Below are positions 17,199-25,456 of a DNA stretch of 55,867 nucleotides, piece by piece; the stretch's first letter is position 1, and the number at the start of each line of letters is the position of its first letter. The position numbers and the translations under genes are program-made. The notes under the pieces are model-generated. The model ran no database searches. It was not told where the DNA came from and worked only from the letters and a program-made list of their open reading frames with translations. Origin of the DNA: an uncultured Dorea sp. (GTDB lineage: Bacteria > Bacillota > Clostridia > Lachnospirales > Lachnospiraceae); contig CAJURK010000015.1 in NCBI GenBank assembly GCA_910588745.1, forward strand, positions 1-55,867, given 5' to 3'.

Positions 17199-17650
17199 TT
17201 GGAAGAGAAGATCAGAAAGCTAACGATCTCTTTTTTACTTGCAGTTTAATAGAATATATTGCAAGAAAAACAAAAAATAAGCGCTCTGTAGTAGTCGATA
17301 TTATGGGGAAAGAATCTATTGAAAAAATTTATGATTTAGCGGATGTATATCATAGTGACAATATTGATACGGTAAGCGATGAGTTTATCCAGAAATCCTG
17401 TTTAAAAGACGGGGATTTTGATAATATTGCCGATGCACGATATGCGGTTCCAAGTTATTGGGATATGGGAAAGGTATACAAACGTTTGATTTTGGGAATA
17501 TCAAAGGAAAAACATATGCCTGTTATAGACGCACTATTTGAAGCCTATCATTCTTTTGTTAGTGATAAGCTCGACGATTACAACAGCAGCTTTTATTACG
17601 ACGCGCCGTGCAATATTTTAAATGCGTTTCTTATGGGTGAGATCGAATAA
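17195..17650 (+). CDS. DUF3791-type protein, putative antitoxin partner
   Basis: A 151-residue protein. Residues about 10-65 (FFTCSLIEYIARKTKNKRS, then the IYDLADVYHSDNIDTVSDEFI stretch) fit DUF3791, a small helical family found beside DUF3990. The remaining 80 residues, from about 70 on, form an extra region (YKRLILGISKEKHMPVIDAL) that ordinary DUF3791 proteins of about 70 residues lack. The start at ATG 17195 has GGGAGG upstream and overlaps the preceding stop. Encoding the partner after the toxin-like gene, with overlapping translation, fits a toxin-antitoxin pair, but no experimental assignment is known to me. Confidence 0.62.
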   Translation: MIGREDQKANDLFFTCSLIEYIARKTKNKRSVVVDIMGKESIEKIYDLADVYHSDNIDTVSDEFIQKSCLKDGDFDNIADARYAVPSYWDMGKVYKRLILGISKEKHMPVIDALFEAYHSFVSDKLDDYNSSFYYDAPCNILNAFLMGEIE

Positions 17651-17652
17651 TG

Positions 17653-18429
17653 CTATAATTTGACGCTGCGCCCGGTTGACAGATAGTGTAAATTGCCGAT
17701 ATAAGATTTCATAAATTCAAACTGGGCTGTCCCGGTACAGTGACAGGTATAATATGCGGTAGGAAAGCGGCCGAGATATTTCGCATATCCGGCAAGCGTC
17801 CCGTCAGTGGGAAGTTTGGAGAAATGGAATCCGCCAACCAGCACGTCGGGTCGGAACCATTCCTCAATATCCAGAATACCTTTGTGGGAACATCCGCTAA
17901 ACAGAACTCTTTTATGCTTCTCTTCAACCAGCAGATATTGCTCATGGCGAAAATCATCAGGAAAAAATTTTCCGCCGCGCTTAAGGGTTAAGCCGAAGCT
18001 GCCAAGTTCAAAGGACTTTTGGCAGGTATTGCAGGAATACAGCGAGAGTCCTGAGCCGATGGAGGCGGTATCGTCCGTGTAAATCAGCCGGTCATTTTGT
18101 GCAAGCGCTGCGTCGAGGCCGATATATCTCTCGGGGCCGTGAAAATAAGCGCCGAAGGCATAACGACTCAGATAGATGGGCGCTTTTTTGTTGATTTCTA
18201 GAAATTTACTCAATCCGCCGCCATGATCATAATGGCCGTGGGAAAGGACGGCGATGTCAACGTCGGCCAAATGTATGCCGAGTTTTTGGGCATTGTCTGC
18301 AAACAGCTCTGTTTGTCCCATGTCAAATAATATCTTTTTATCGTTCGCTTCTATGTATAAAGAAAGTCCGTGTTCTGGGCGCAGACCCTCGGTGAACGAA
18401 GTGTTTTCCACCAGAACTGTCACGTACAT
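17653..18429 (-). CDS. MBL-fold metallo-hydrolase
   Basis: A 258-residue cytoplasmic metal-dependent hydrolase. The metal-binding motif HGHYDHGGG gives H64, H66, D68 and H69, and later histidines lie in FSGCSHKG and TCHCTG. The pattern resembles the archaeal dihydropterin-phosphate synthase-like group of the metallo-beta-lactamase superfamily, for which the bacterial substrate is generally unknown. It lies convergent to the DUF3990/DUF3791 pair, with only two bases between the stops, and in the same direction as the mannitol regulator gene, 100 bases downstream of it. Confidence 0.85.
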   Translation of the reverse strand: MYVTVLVENTSFTEGLRPEHGLSLYIEANDKKILFDMGQTELFADNAQKLGIHLADVDIAVLSHGHYDHGGGLSKFLEINKKAPIYLSRYAFGAYFHGPERYIGLDAALAQNDRLIYTDDTASIGSGLSLYSCNTCQKSFELGSFGLTLKRGGKFFPDDFRHEQYLLVEEKHKRVLFSGCSHKGILDIEEWFRPDVLVGGFHFSKLPTDGTLAGYAKYLGRFPTAYYTCHCTGTAQFEFMKSYIGNLHYLSTGRSVKL

Positions 18430-18529
18430 AGGATATCCTCCATTTTAAAATCAATCTGTTTTGTTTCATCTGCCTGTATATTCCCTTGTCCACGGAAGGT
18501 AGATAATTTTATTAATCCTATTGTCGTTC

Positions 18530-20635
18530 CTATTTATTTGTCAGATCCAAGACGGCTGCGGCGCAGCTCTTGTAATATTTGAGCAGCGATACCTCCAGAA
18601 GACGGATAAACAGTTCGTCGTCAGCATTTCGCAGTGCGGCAAGCAGGTCGGGTTCTTCTAACAGCGCGCCAATGATTTCACTGGCCAGAGATGCGGCGGT
18701 TTTGTTGGGGTCTTCCTCCGGTATGAAGGAGATCATCGCGCCTAATATGATCCGGCCGTTTTCGTAAACAGGAGGTTCCATATGGATGTAACCGAAACAA
18801 GGATGGGCAACATAAGGGTTCCTGCCGTGCAGGAAAAGCGCATGGAAGGGTTTCATATAAGTGTCCGCAAGCAGGTCTCTCTTTTTGATTATTTCGTAGA
18901 AATGCTGTTCCGTTTCCGGGGTATCCGCAAACAACGAGGCTGCGTGAACGATGATATCCTCCCGGTTCTGGAGTACCGGAGCGCGTCCGAAGCGTATATT
19001 TTTCAGCAGGTGGTATATTTCGTTTCCAAGGGATGAGATATACTCTACATCATGCCTGGTGAGAGGCGCCGCGGGGATAGAGCCGGGGGCTTGCTCCCGA
19101 TGCTGTTTCTGTGAAAGAATCAGTTTGAATTTGGAATTAAGGAGCATCTTGTCCTGCTTTGCCAGGATTGGGCCGACCTTTATCCACCGATAGGAAGTGT
19201 CCAGTTTTACAGTGGAGATAATCAGATCAATATGTTCCGAGGACAGTTTCTCGGGATCAATATCAAATGCGGACTTGGTGCCGCGGATATCCAGATCCGG
19301 GTACTCTTTTTTTAGATTTTCTGCCAGCAGCCTGGAGCTTCCGATGCCGGTGGGGCATACGATAATAGCGGCTATACGCCTGTTCAGCTTGGCCTTTCGG
19401 TCCAGCGCCATAACAAAATAGATGGTTATAAAACCAATTTCTGCGGCCGGAAAAGGGGGAAGTCCATACATGTCTGAAAGTGAGGAGCAACCTTCTTCAC
19501 ATGCGTGATAAATCGTTTCATAGTTCGTGCGGAAATCCTTCAGAAGCGGATTTTCAATTGGAATTCCAGCTCGAAGTCTTCCGATTGTAGGCTGGATATG
19601 GGTTCCAAGCTCTGAGGGGAGTTTCGGGTCGTCGCTGAAATCAACGCCAAGGTTGTCTCCGACAATTTTTATGACGGAGAGAGTAAGCTGGTGGATGTCA
19701 AAATCCCTTTTGGTAGTCAGATCCCGTCGGCTGGCAGGCCAGATCCGCACGCCGGTCAGAAAGACAGTGAGATATTCGGTCTCGGTTTCGATAATGGGGA
19801 GACGGAATTGATTGCGGAGCTGTCTCATCAGGTATTCGGCTACGGCAAATTCCGGTTCTACAGACAAGTCGGCGGCGGATATACCCGCATCTTCGATGAT
19901 AAATCCCTGCTGTATACGATGTACCGAGTAAGAGACGTAGGCCAGCAGGTGAAGATAGCCGTTATCTGACAGGCGCAGGGACAGCGTTTTTTCGCCGTCG
20001 GTTAAAATCTCAGTGACAGAAGCCGTAATTTGTTCCGGTATTTCGCTAATACGGATGCTTTGCCTGGAGAAATCCAGACTCTGCATGGAAGCGGAATTAT
20101 TCTGCCGTCCTAATTGGCTGCAGATATGGGAAGTAACCGCCTGCCTGCGGGATATCTCCGAACCTTTCAGAAATATTCCAAGCCCCTGTCTGCGGATAAG
20201 ATGCAGATGGTATTTTTCAAACCAGCTTTCCAACTGATTTAGATCGCTCGTGAGAGTCCCGTCGGATATTCCCAGCTTTTCTGTGAAATAATAAGACTTA
20301 ACAGGTTCTGCGGCGAAGAGAATTTCATGCCGGAGAATCATCTGGCGGTCTCTGCGGTCGTCTGTTGCGGCTGCTGTGGACTTGTTTGAATTAAGCAGCG
20401 CAAGAAGCTCCTGCCGCCTGGAATCCGGTTCGTCCAGAATCAGCCCTACGCTGCGCTTGCGGACAAACCGATAACCCTCGGAGGCAAGCCACTGTTCCAC
20501 GCCCGGCAGCTCTCGCTGAATGGAACGGCTACTGACGTTCAGTTCTTCGGATAGTATGGCGGTTGTAACAGGGTTGTCCTGCGGAAATCGGATTAGAATA
20601 CGAATAATATCTTCGGCACGTTGTGTAAGCAGCAT
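18530..20635 (-). CDS. MtlR-like PRD-containing transcriptional activator
   Basis: A 701-residue PTS-controlled regulator. Order: two N-terminal helix-turn-helix units (about 5-60 and 85-145), PRD1 (about 200-300, H239), PRD2 (about 310-415, H346 in GTHIQPT), an EIIB-like domain with P-loop CPTGIGSS (C427), and a C-terminal EIIA-like domain (from about 545). It is phosphorylated by HPr and by EII proteins, which adjusts DNA binding to sugar supply. It is divergent from mtlA, the arrangement expected for the mannitol operon activator. Ribosome site GGAGGG precedes ATG 20635. The EIIA part reads VAHPCFGYI where true EIIA proteins have an IPHGT-like motif, so its phosphate site may differ. Confidence 0.88.
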   Translation of the reverse strand: MLLTQRAEDIIRILIRFPQDNPVTTAILSEELNVSSRSIQRELPGVEQWLASEGYRFVRKRSVGLILDEPDSRRQELLALLNSNKSTAAATDDRRDRQMILRHEILFAAEPVKSYYFTEKLGISDGTLTSDLNQLESWFEKYHLHLIRRQGLGIFLKGSEISRRQAVTSHICSQLGRQNNSASMQSLDFSRQSIRISEIPEQITASVTEILTDGEKTLSLRLSDNGYLHLLAYVSYSVHRIQQGFIIEDAGISAADLSVEPEFAVAEYLMRQLRNQFRLPIIETETEYLTVFLTGVRIWPASRRDLTTKRDFDIHQLTLSVIKIVGDNLGVDFSDDPKLPSELGTHIQPTIGRLRAGIPIENPLLKDFRTNYETIYHACEEGCSSLSDMYGLPPFPAAEIGFITIYFVMALDRKAKLNRRIAAIIVCPTGIGSSRLLAENLKKEYPDLDIRGTKSAFDIDPEKLSSEHIDLIISTVKLDTSYRWIKVGPILAKQDKMLLNSKFKLILSQKQHREQAPGSIPAAPLTRHDVEYISSLGNEIYHLLKNIRFGRAPVLQNREDIIVHAASLFADTPETEQHFYEIIKKRDLLADTYMKPFHALFLHGRNPYVAHPCFGYIHMEPPVYENGRIILGAMISFIPEEDPNKTAASLASEIIGALLEEPDLLAALRNADDELFIRLLEVSLLKYYKSCAAAVLDLTNK

Positions 20636-20666
20636 GGGAATGCCCTCCTTTATAGCGTGGTATTAT

Positions 20667-20921
20667 AGACTGCAGGGGGTGAAGCGAGAGCCCTTCGAAA
20701 GCAAAGCTTTCTCAGTGTCGCCCGCACTCACATAGTCTCTAAAAGAAACACAGCTCAGCCTGCAGGCAGTCTGCTCTGTATTTCTTTTAGAGACTGCGGG
20801 GGGATGAAGCGAGAGCCCTTCGAAAGCAAAGCTTTCTCAGTGTTCGTTGTCACTCACATAGTCTCTAAAAGAAACACAGCTCAGCCTGCAAGCAGTCTGC
20901 TCTGTGCTTCTTTTAGAGACT
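20667..20921. repeat. Tandem direct repeat, two units of about 125 bases, with internal hairpins
   Basis: Unit 1 is 20667-20790 and unit 2 is 20791-20916; they differ at only a few positions. Each holds GAAAGC-AAA-GCTTTC and a long inverted repeat beginning AGTCTCTAAAAGAAA and ending TTTCTTTTAGAGACT (20734-20795 and 20860-20921). No coding potential is convincing. It lies between the mtlR-like gene and mtlA. Confidence 0.9.
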
Positions 20922-20983
20922 GCCCTCGCTTCTATGCGTTCATTATACTAAATTTTCGTCAGGTTGACAAATGGAAGCGGTGT

Positions 20984-21006
20984 TTGGCGCAAAGTATTTG
21001 TGACAA
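20984..21006. promoter_or_regulatory. Candidate MtlR operator upstream of mtlA
   Basis: TTGGCGCA, seven bases, TGTGACAA. The half-sites resemble the Bacillus subtilis MtlR site as I know it (TTGNCACA-N4-TGTGNCAA), though with a longer spacer. Confidence 0.35.
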
Positions 21007-21024
21007 AGTTGCAATATCATTTGT

Positions 21025-21052
21025 TTGTAAATAGGAAAAAAGTCCTTTACAA
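21025..21052 (+). promoter_or_regulatory. Candidate mtlA promoter
   Basis: TTGTAA (21025-21030), 16 bases, TACAAT (21047-21052), just downstream of the candidate operator. The weak -35 fits activation. Confidence 0.35.
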
Positions 21053-21106
21053 TAAAAGCATAACAAATAGGTTATGAGAGATAAGGGAAATGAAAGGAGA
21101 CGTAAC

Positions 21107-22984
21107 ATGAAAAACGGATTACAAAAGTTTGGTAAATTCTTAAGCGCAATGGTTATGCCGAATATCGGCGCGTTTATCGCATGGGGATTTATCACGGCAT
21201 TCTTTATTGAGAAGGGATGGATTCCGAATGAGAAGCTGGCTGGGCTGGTTACCCCGATGCTGAATTATCTTCTGCCTGTCCTGGTTGCTTATCAGGGAGG
21301 TAAGTTAGTAGGCGGAGACCGCGGGGGCGTTATGGGCGGTATCGCAGTTGTAGGCGTTATCGTAGGCGCCCCGGAGTATCCGATGCTGATGGGCGCGATG
21401 CTGATGGGTCCGATCGGAGGATTTGTAATTAAGAAATTTGACAAGGCAATGGAAGGACATATGCCTGCAGGTTTTGAAATGCTGATTAATAACTTCTCGG
21501 TTGGTATTTTCGGCATGATTCTTGCGATTATCGGTTCTTACTTAATCGGGCCGCTGATGGCTGCAATTCTGGTTGTCCTGTCGTCAGGCGTTGACGTGCT
21601 GGTGAACCACGGACTTCTTCCGCTGGCAGCGATTTTCATTGAGCCTGCAAAGGTACTGTTCCTGAACAATGCAATCAATCATGGTATTTTTACTCCGATT
21701 GCAACCCTGCAGGCGCAGGAGGCTGGGAAGTCTATCATGTACATGCTGGAGGCCAATCCGGGTCCCGGACTTGGAGTTCTGCTTGCATACTGGGCGTTCA
21801 GCAAGGATAAGGCAACGAAGGATTCAGCTCCTGGAGCAGTGATTATTCACTTCTTGGGCGGTATCCATGAGATTTACTTCCCATATGTGCTGATGAATCC
21901 GGTGGTTATTATTGCGCCGATTGTCGGTAACATCTGCGCGATTACATTTTACAGTATTATGAAGGCGGGGCTTGTAGGACCTTCTTCACCTGGATCCATT
22001 ATTGCATTCATGTCCATGTCGCCGAAGGGAAGCAGCATGATTATCACATTCCTTGGCGTAGTTATCGCAGCGGCGGCGTCTTTCCTGGTTGCTTCGCCGA
22101 TTATTAAGATGTCAGGAGCAAAGAGCCTGGAAGAAGCGCAGGCAAAGAAGGACAGCATGAAGGCTGAGGCAAAGGGCGGCGCTCCGGCAGCAGCGCTTAC
22201 AGGAGCTGATGTTAAGGCTGCGGACATTAAGAAGATTATCTTCGCCTGCGACGCGGGCATGGGTTCTTCCGCTATGGGAGCTACCAAGTTCCGAAACCGT
22301 ATTAAACCGCTGAATCTGGGAATTGTTGTAACCAATACGTCTGTTGACAATGTTCCCGGCGATGCAAATGTAGTAGTCTGCCAGACTATTTTGCAGGATC
22401 GTGCTGCTAAGAGCGCGCCTCAGGCAAGACTGGTAACGCTGAATAACTTCCTTGCAGACCCAAGCCTGGACGCTCTGTATGGAGAGCTGGCAGCGCTTTC
22501 TTCCGGAGCAGGCGAGCCGGCGGCAGAGGGAACGGCTGCAGAAGAGCCGAAGAAAGAGGCGAAGAAGGGCGTCCTGATTGAGGAAGGTATTAAGACGGGT
22601 CTTCCAAGCGTGGACAAAGAAACAGCAATCCGCGCGGCAGGAAAGCTTCTGTGCGAGCTTGGATTTGTGAACGAGGATTACATCGACGCAATGGTAGAGC
22701 GTGAGAAGCTTGTAACCACTTACATGGGCATGGGCGTCGCTATTCCTCACGGAACCTCCAACGCAAAGGAAACGGTAAAGAAGTCTGGTATCGTAGTAAT
22801 GCAGTACCCGGACGGCGTTGACTTCGGCGACGAGAAGGCAAACCTTGTGATTGGTATTGCAGGCGTGGGAGACGAGCATCTTGAGATTCTCGCGAACATT
22901 GCGGGAAGTTTAGAGGATGAAGAACTTCTTGAGAACTTAAAGAAGAATGCGGATGTAGATACAATTATGAAGACATTTGGCTAA
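21107..22984 (+). CDS. mtlA: Mannitol-specific PTS permease EIICBA
   Basis: A 625-residue membrane protein that imports mannitol and phosphorylates it to mannitol 1-phosphate. EIIC (about 1-340) has the substrate-site motif GGIHEIYFPY (E255). EIIB begins about 375 with phospho-cysteine C381 in FACDAGMGSSAMG. After an Ala/Glu/Lys linker, EIIA (about 485-625) has phospho-histidine H548 in GVAIPHGTSN. All three domains are joined, as in E. coli MtlA, so no separate mtlF is needed. AAGGAGA before ATG 21107 sets the start; the frame is open upstream. mtlD follows after a hairpin, and the divergent PRD regulator is the likely activator. Confidence 0.96.
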   Translation: MKNGLQKFGKFLSAMVMPNIGAFIAWGFITAFFIEKGWIPNEKLAGLVTPMLNYLLPVLVAYQGGKLVGGDRGGVMGGIAVVGVIVGAPEYPMLMGAMLMGPIGGFVIKKFDKAMEGHMPAGFEMLINNFSVGIFGMILAIIGSYLIGPLMAAILVVLSSGVDVLVNHGLLPLAAIFIEPAKVLFLNNAINHGIFTPIATLQAQEAGKSIMYMLEANPGPGLGVLLAYWAFSKDKATKDSAPGAVIIHFLGGIHEIYFPYVLMNPVVIIAPIVGNICAITFYSIMKAGLVGPSSPGSIIAFMSMSPKGSSMIITFLGVVIAAAASFLVASPIIKMSGAKSLEEAQAKKDSMKAEAKGGAPAAALTGADVKAADIKKIIFACDAGMGSSAMGATKFRNRIKPLNLGIVVTNTSVDNVPGDANVVVCQTILQDRAAKSAPQARLVTLNNFLADPSLDALYGELAALSSGAGEPAAEGTAAEEPKKEAKKGVLIEEGIKTGLPSVDKETAIRAAGKLLCELGFVNEDYIDAMVEREKLVTTYMGMGVAIPHGTSNAKETVKKSGIVVMQYPDGVDFGDEKANLVIGIAGVGDEHLEILANIAGSLEDEELLENLKKNADVDTIMKTFG

Positions 22985-22996
22985 GGTTATTTGACA

Positions 22997-23020
22997 GGAA
23001 GGGAGAAATACCTCCCTTCC
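22997..23020 (+). terminator. Hairpin between mtlA and mtlD
   Basis: Perfect stem GGAAGGGAG / CTCCCTTCC with a six-base loop, followed only by AATTTAAAATTA. It may act as a partial terminator or as a block to mRNA decay that sets different mtlA and mtlD levels. Confidence 0.6.
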
Positions 23021-23082
23021 AATTTAAAATTAGGTTTCAAAAACGTGATGGAATAGAAAATGATAGAAAAGGAGAGGTTATC

Positions 23083-24225
23083 ATGAAAAAAGCAGTTCAG
23101 TTTGGCGCAGGCAATATCGGACGTGGATTTATCGGAGCGCTGCTTAGCCAGTCGGGCTATCAGGTAGTGTTTGCGGACGTGGTAGACGCAGTAATCGATA
23201 AGATCAATGAGGACAAGACCTATACGGTTCACATTATGGATGTAGAGTGCGAGGACCAGAAGATGGAACATATCAGCGGCGTAAATTCCACAAAGCCGGA
23301 GGCGATAGACGAGATCGCGGCTGCGGATATCGTAACAACGGCTGTCGGCCTTGTAATCCTGCCGCGCATTGCCCCTACGATTGCAAAGGCTATTGAAAAA
23401 CGTATGGAAATGGGCGTAAAAGAGCCAATGAACATGATTGCCTGTGAGAATGCCATTCGCGGAACCTCTCAGCTTAAGAAAGCGGTTTACGAGAACCTAA
23501 GCGCCGCAGGCAAAGCATTTGCGGACGAGTATGTAGGATTCCCGGACTGCGCTGTAGACCGAATCGTTCCGCCGGTAAAGAGCGAGAATTTTATAGACGT
23601 GGTGGTAGAGCGTTACTACGAGTGGGATGTTGAGAAGTCCGGCTTCAAGGGTGAGATCCCACAGATTACAGGCATGACTTTAGTAGACGATTTGATGGCT
23701 TATATTGAGCGTAAGTTATTTACCCTGAATACCGGCCACTGCATCACCGCATACTTAGGTACGCTTCGGGGAATTCCAACCATCGACAAGGCGATCGCCG
23801 ATGAGGAAATCTATGGAATCGTATCGGAGGCGATGAAAGAGAGCGGAGACGGATTGATTAAAAAGTACGGATTTGACGCCGAGAAGCATGCGGCGTATAT
23901 TAAGAAGATTATCAGCCGTTTCAAGAATCCATACCTGCAGGACGACGTAACCCGCGTAGGCCGCGAGCCTCTCCGCAAGCTGAGTCCGACAGACCGTCTG
24001 ATTAAGCCGCTTATGACGGCGGCAGGCTACGGGCTTCCGGTAGATCATCTGTTAACAGGCGTAGGCGCAGCGCTGCATTATAATAATCCGGAGGATAAGC
24101 AGAGCGCAGAGCTGCAGGAGAAGATTGCGGCACAGGGCGTTCGGGCTGCTGCGGCGGAGATTACCGGACTGACAGACGAAGCGCTGTTAGATAGAATCGT
24201 GGCTGAGTACGAGAAACTCAAATAG
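23083..24225 (+). CDS. mtlD: Mannitol-1-phosphate 5-dehydrogenase
   Basis: A 380-residue NAD-dependent enzyme that oxidises mannitol 1-phosphate to fructose 6-phosphate. The N-terminal nucleotide-binding loop is FGAGNIGRGFIG. The catalytic set of long-chain mannitol dehydrogenases is visible in ERKLFTLNTGH (K211, N216, H219), with the upstream ACENAIRG. GGAGAGG lies about 8 bases ahead of the ATG. With mtlA it completes the mannitol route. Two more distant relatives of this enzyme are encoded at 49201 and 50934 and serve as a useful contrast. Confidence 0.96.
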   Translation: MKKAVQFGAGNIGRGFIGALLSQSGYQVVFADVVDAVIDKINEDKTYTVHIMDVECEDQKMEHISGVNSTKPEAIDEIAAADIVTTAVGLVILPRIAPTIAKAIEKRMEMGVKEPMNMIACENAIRGTSQLKKAVYENLSAAGKAFADEYVGFPDCAVDRIVPPVKSENFIDVVVERYYEWDVEKSGFKGEIPQITGMTLVDDLMAYIERKLFTLNTGHCITAYLGTLRGIPTIDKAIADEEIYGIVSEAMKESGDGLIKKYGFDAEKHAAYIKKIISRFKNPYLQDDVTRVGREPLRKLSPTDRLIKPLMTAAGYGLPVDHLLTGVGAALHYNNPEDKQSAELQEKIAAQGVRAAAAEITGLTDEALLDRIVAEYEKLK

Positions 24226-24259
24226 ATGCAGATTGTATAGAATCATAAGCGATAAGAAG

Positions 24260-24295
24260 TGACCCGAGAGTAATGATCCCGGGTCATTTCCTTTT
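24260..24295 (+). terminator. Terminator of the mannitol operon
   Basis: TGACCCG and CGGGTCA arms around an 11-to-12-base loop, followed by TTTCCTTTT. Confidence 0.7.
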
Positions 24296-24303
24296 GCGGG
24301 GCA

Positions 24304-24339
24304 GGTTACAGTTCTCAGGTCATTTGGTAAACAGTAACC
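24304..24339. repeat. Short copy of a dispersed palindromic repeat
   Basis: 36 bases bounded by GGTTAC and GTAACC. Its core AGGTCATTTGGTAAACAG is repeated exactly at 39266-39283 in a longer copy. Confidence 0.65.
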
Positions 24340-24377
24340 GGGGCGAGGAGTATCGTTTTGTTGACCTAACTTTTGTA

Positions 24378-24406
24378 TTGCAATTGAAGGGCAAAAATGG
24401 TACGGT
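24378..24406 (+). promoter_or_regulatory. Candidate purC promoter
   Basis: TTGCAA (24378-24383), 17 bases, TACGGT (24401-24406), about 45 bases ahead of the start codon. Confidence 0.45.
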
Positions 24407-24451
24407 AATAGTGTTATGAGAAACAAGAGATTATAAAAGAGGTGCAGAGAG

Positions 24452-25330
24452 ATGAGCGTACAGGAAATGAAGCCGGTTAAAGAGGGCAAAGTCAGGGAGA
24501 TCTACGATAACGGGGACAGTTTGATTATGGTGGCCACAAACCGTATTAGCTGTTTTGATGTAATTTTAAAAAATGAGGTGACAAAGAAAGGCGCCGTGCT
24601 GACCCAGATGTCCAAATTCTGGTTTGATATGACGGAGGATATCCTGCCGAACCATATGATTTCTGTGGATGTAAAGGATATGCCGGAGTATTTCAGGCAG
24701 GACAAATTTGACGGCAACAGCATGCTTTGTAAAAAGCTTGAGATGCTGCCGGTAGAGTGTATCATCCGCGGTTATATTACGGGAAGCGGTTGGGCGAGCT
24801 ACCAGAAGACCGGAACAGTGTGCGGAATCCAGCTTCCGGAAGGACTTAAGGAGTCGGACAAGCTTCCGGAGCCAATATACACGCCGTCTACCAAAGCAGA
24901 GATCGGCGACCATGACGAGAACATTTCCTATGACGAAAGCGTGGAATATTTAGAGAAGCGTTATCCTGGAAAGGGAGAGGAATATGCTTCAAAGCTTAGG
25001 GATTATTCTCTGATGTTATATAAGAAGTGCGCGGAGTATGCGCTGAGCCGCGGAATTATTATCGCGGACACGAAGTTTGAATTTGGACTGGATGAGAAGG
25101 GGCTTATCGTAATCGGCGACGAGATGCTGACGCCGGACAGCTCCAGGTTCTGGCCTGCCGAAGGGTATGAGCCGGGACACGGCCAGCCATCCTTTGACAA
25201 ACAGTTTGCCAGAGATTGGCTGAAAGCAAATACAGGGCATGACTGGACGCTGCCGCAGGATATTGTAGATAAGACGATAGAGAAATATCTGCAGGCATAC
25301 CGGCTTCTGACCGGCAAAGAATTAGCATAA
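24452..25330 (+). CDS. purC: Phosphoribosylaminoimidazole-succinocarboxamide synthase
   Basis: A 292-residue enzyme of de novo purine synthesis that joins aspartate to CAIR using ATP. Family motifs: KEGKVREIYDNGDSLIMVATNRIS at the N-terminus, VECIIRGYITGSGW, IYTPSTKAEIGDHDENI and the acidic GDEMLTPDSSRFWP. The length is that of the longer (about 290-residue) bacterial form. AGGTG-type ribosome site precedes ATG 24452. It stands alone here, not in a pur operon. A long palindrome follows and probably ends transcription from both sides. Confidence 0.96.
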   Translation: MSVQEMKPVKEGKVREIYDNGDSLIMVATNRISCFDVILKNEVTKKGAVLTQMSKFWFDMTEDILPNHMISVDVKDMPEYFRQDKFDGNSMLCKKLEMLPVECIIRGYITGSGWASYQKTGTVCGIQLPEGLKESDKLPEPIYTPSTKAEIGDHDENISYDESVEYLEKRYPGKGEEYASKLRDYSLMLYKKCAEYALSRGIIIADTKFEFGLDEKGLIVIGDEMLTPDSSRFWPAEGYEPGHGQPSFDKQFARDWLKANTGHDWTLPQDIVDKTIEKYLQAYRLLTGKELA

Positions 25331-25336
25331 CAGATA

Positions 25337-25442
25337 AAAAGGGGCTGCTGTAAAATAGCTGTTCTATACAAATATGGTACTCAGAACGTAAGAGTCTTGG
25401 CTGTAGATTGTATAGAAACGGTATTTTACGGCAGCCTTTTTT
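25337..25442. terminator. Long palindrome, likely bidirectional terminator
   Basis: Outer arms AAAAGG.GCTGCTGTAAAATA and TATTTTACGGCAGCCTTTT with an inner pair TTCTATACAA / TTGTATAGAA; about 106 bases in all, with T-runs on both strands. It lies between convergent genes. Its size also fits a miniature repeat element. Confidence 0.65.
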
Positions 25443-25456
25443 CTGTATCTTGCAGG

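Noticed and set aside
20667..20921. Short CRISPR array
   Set aside because: Only two long units of about 125 bases with no unique spacers; a tandem duplication, and no cas genes nearby.
22112..22879. 255-residue minus-strand ORF over the EIIB-EIIA part of mtlA
   Set aside because: Antisense shadow of a clearly conserved gene, rich in Cys/Leu/Arg with no recognisable domain.
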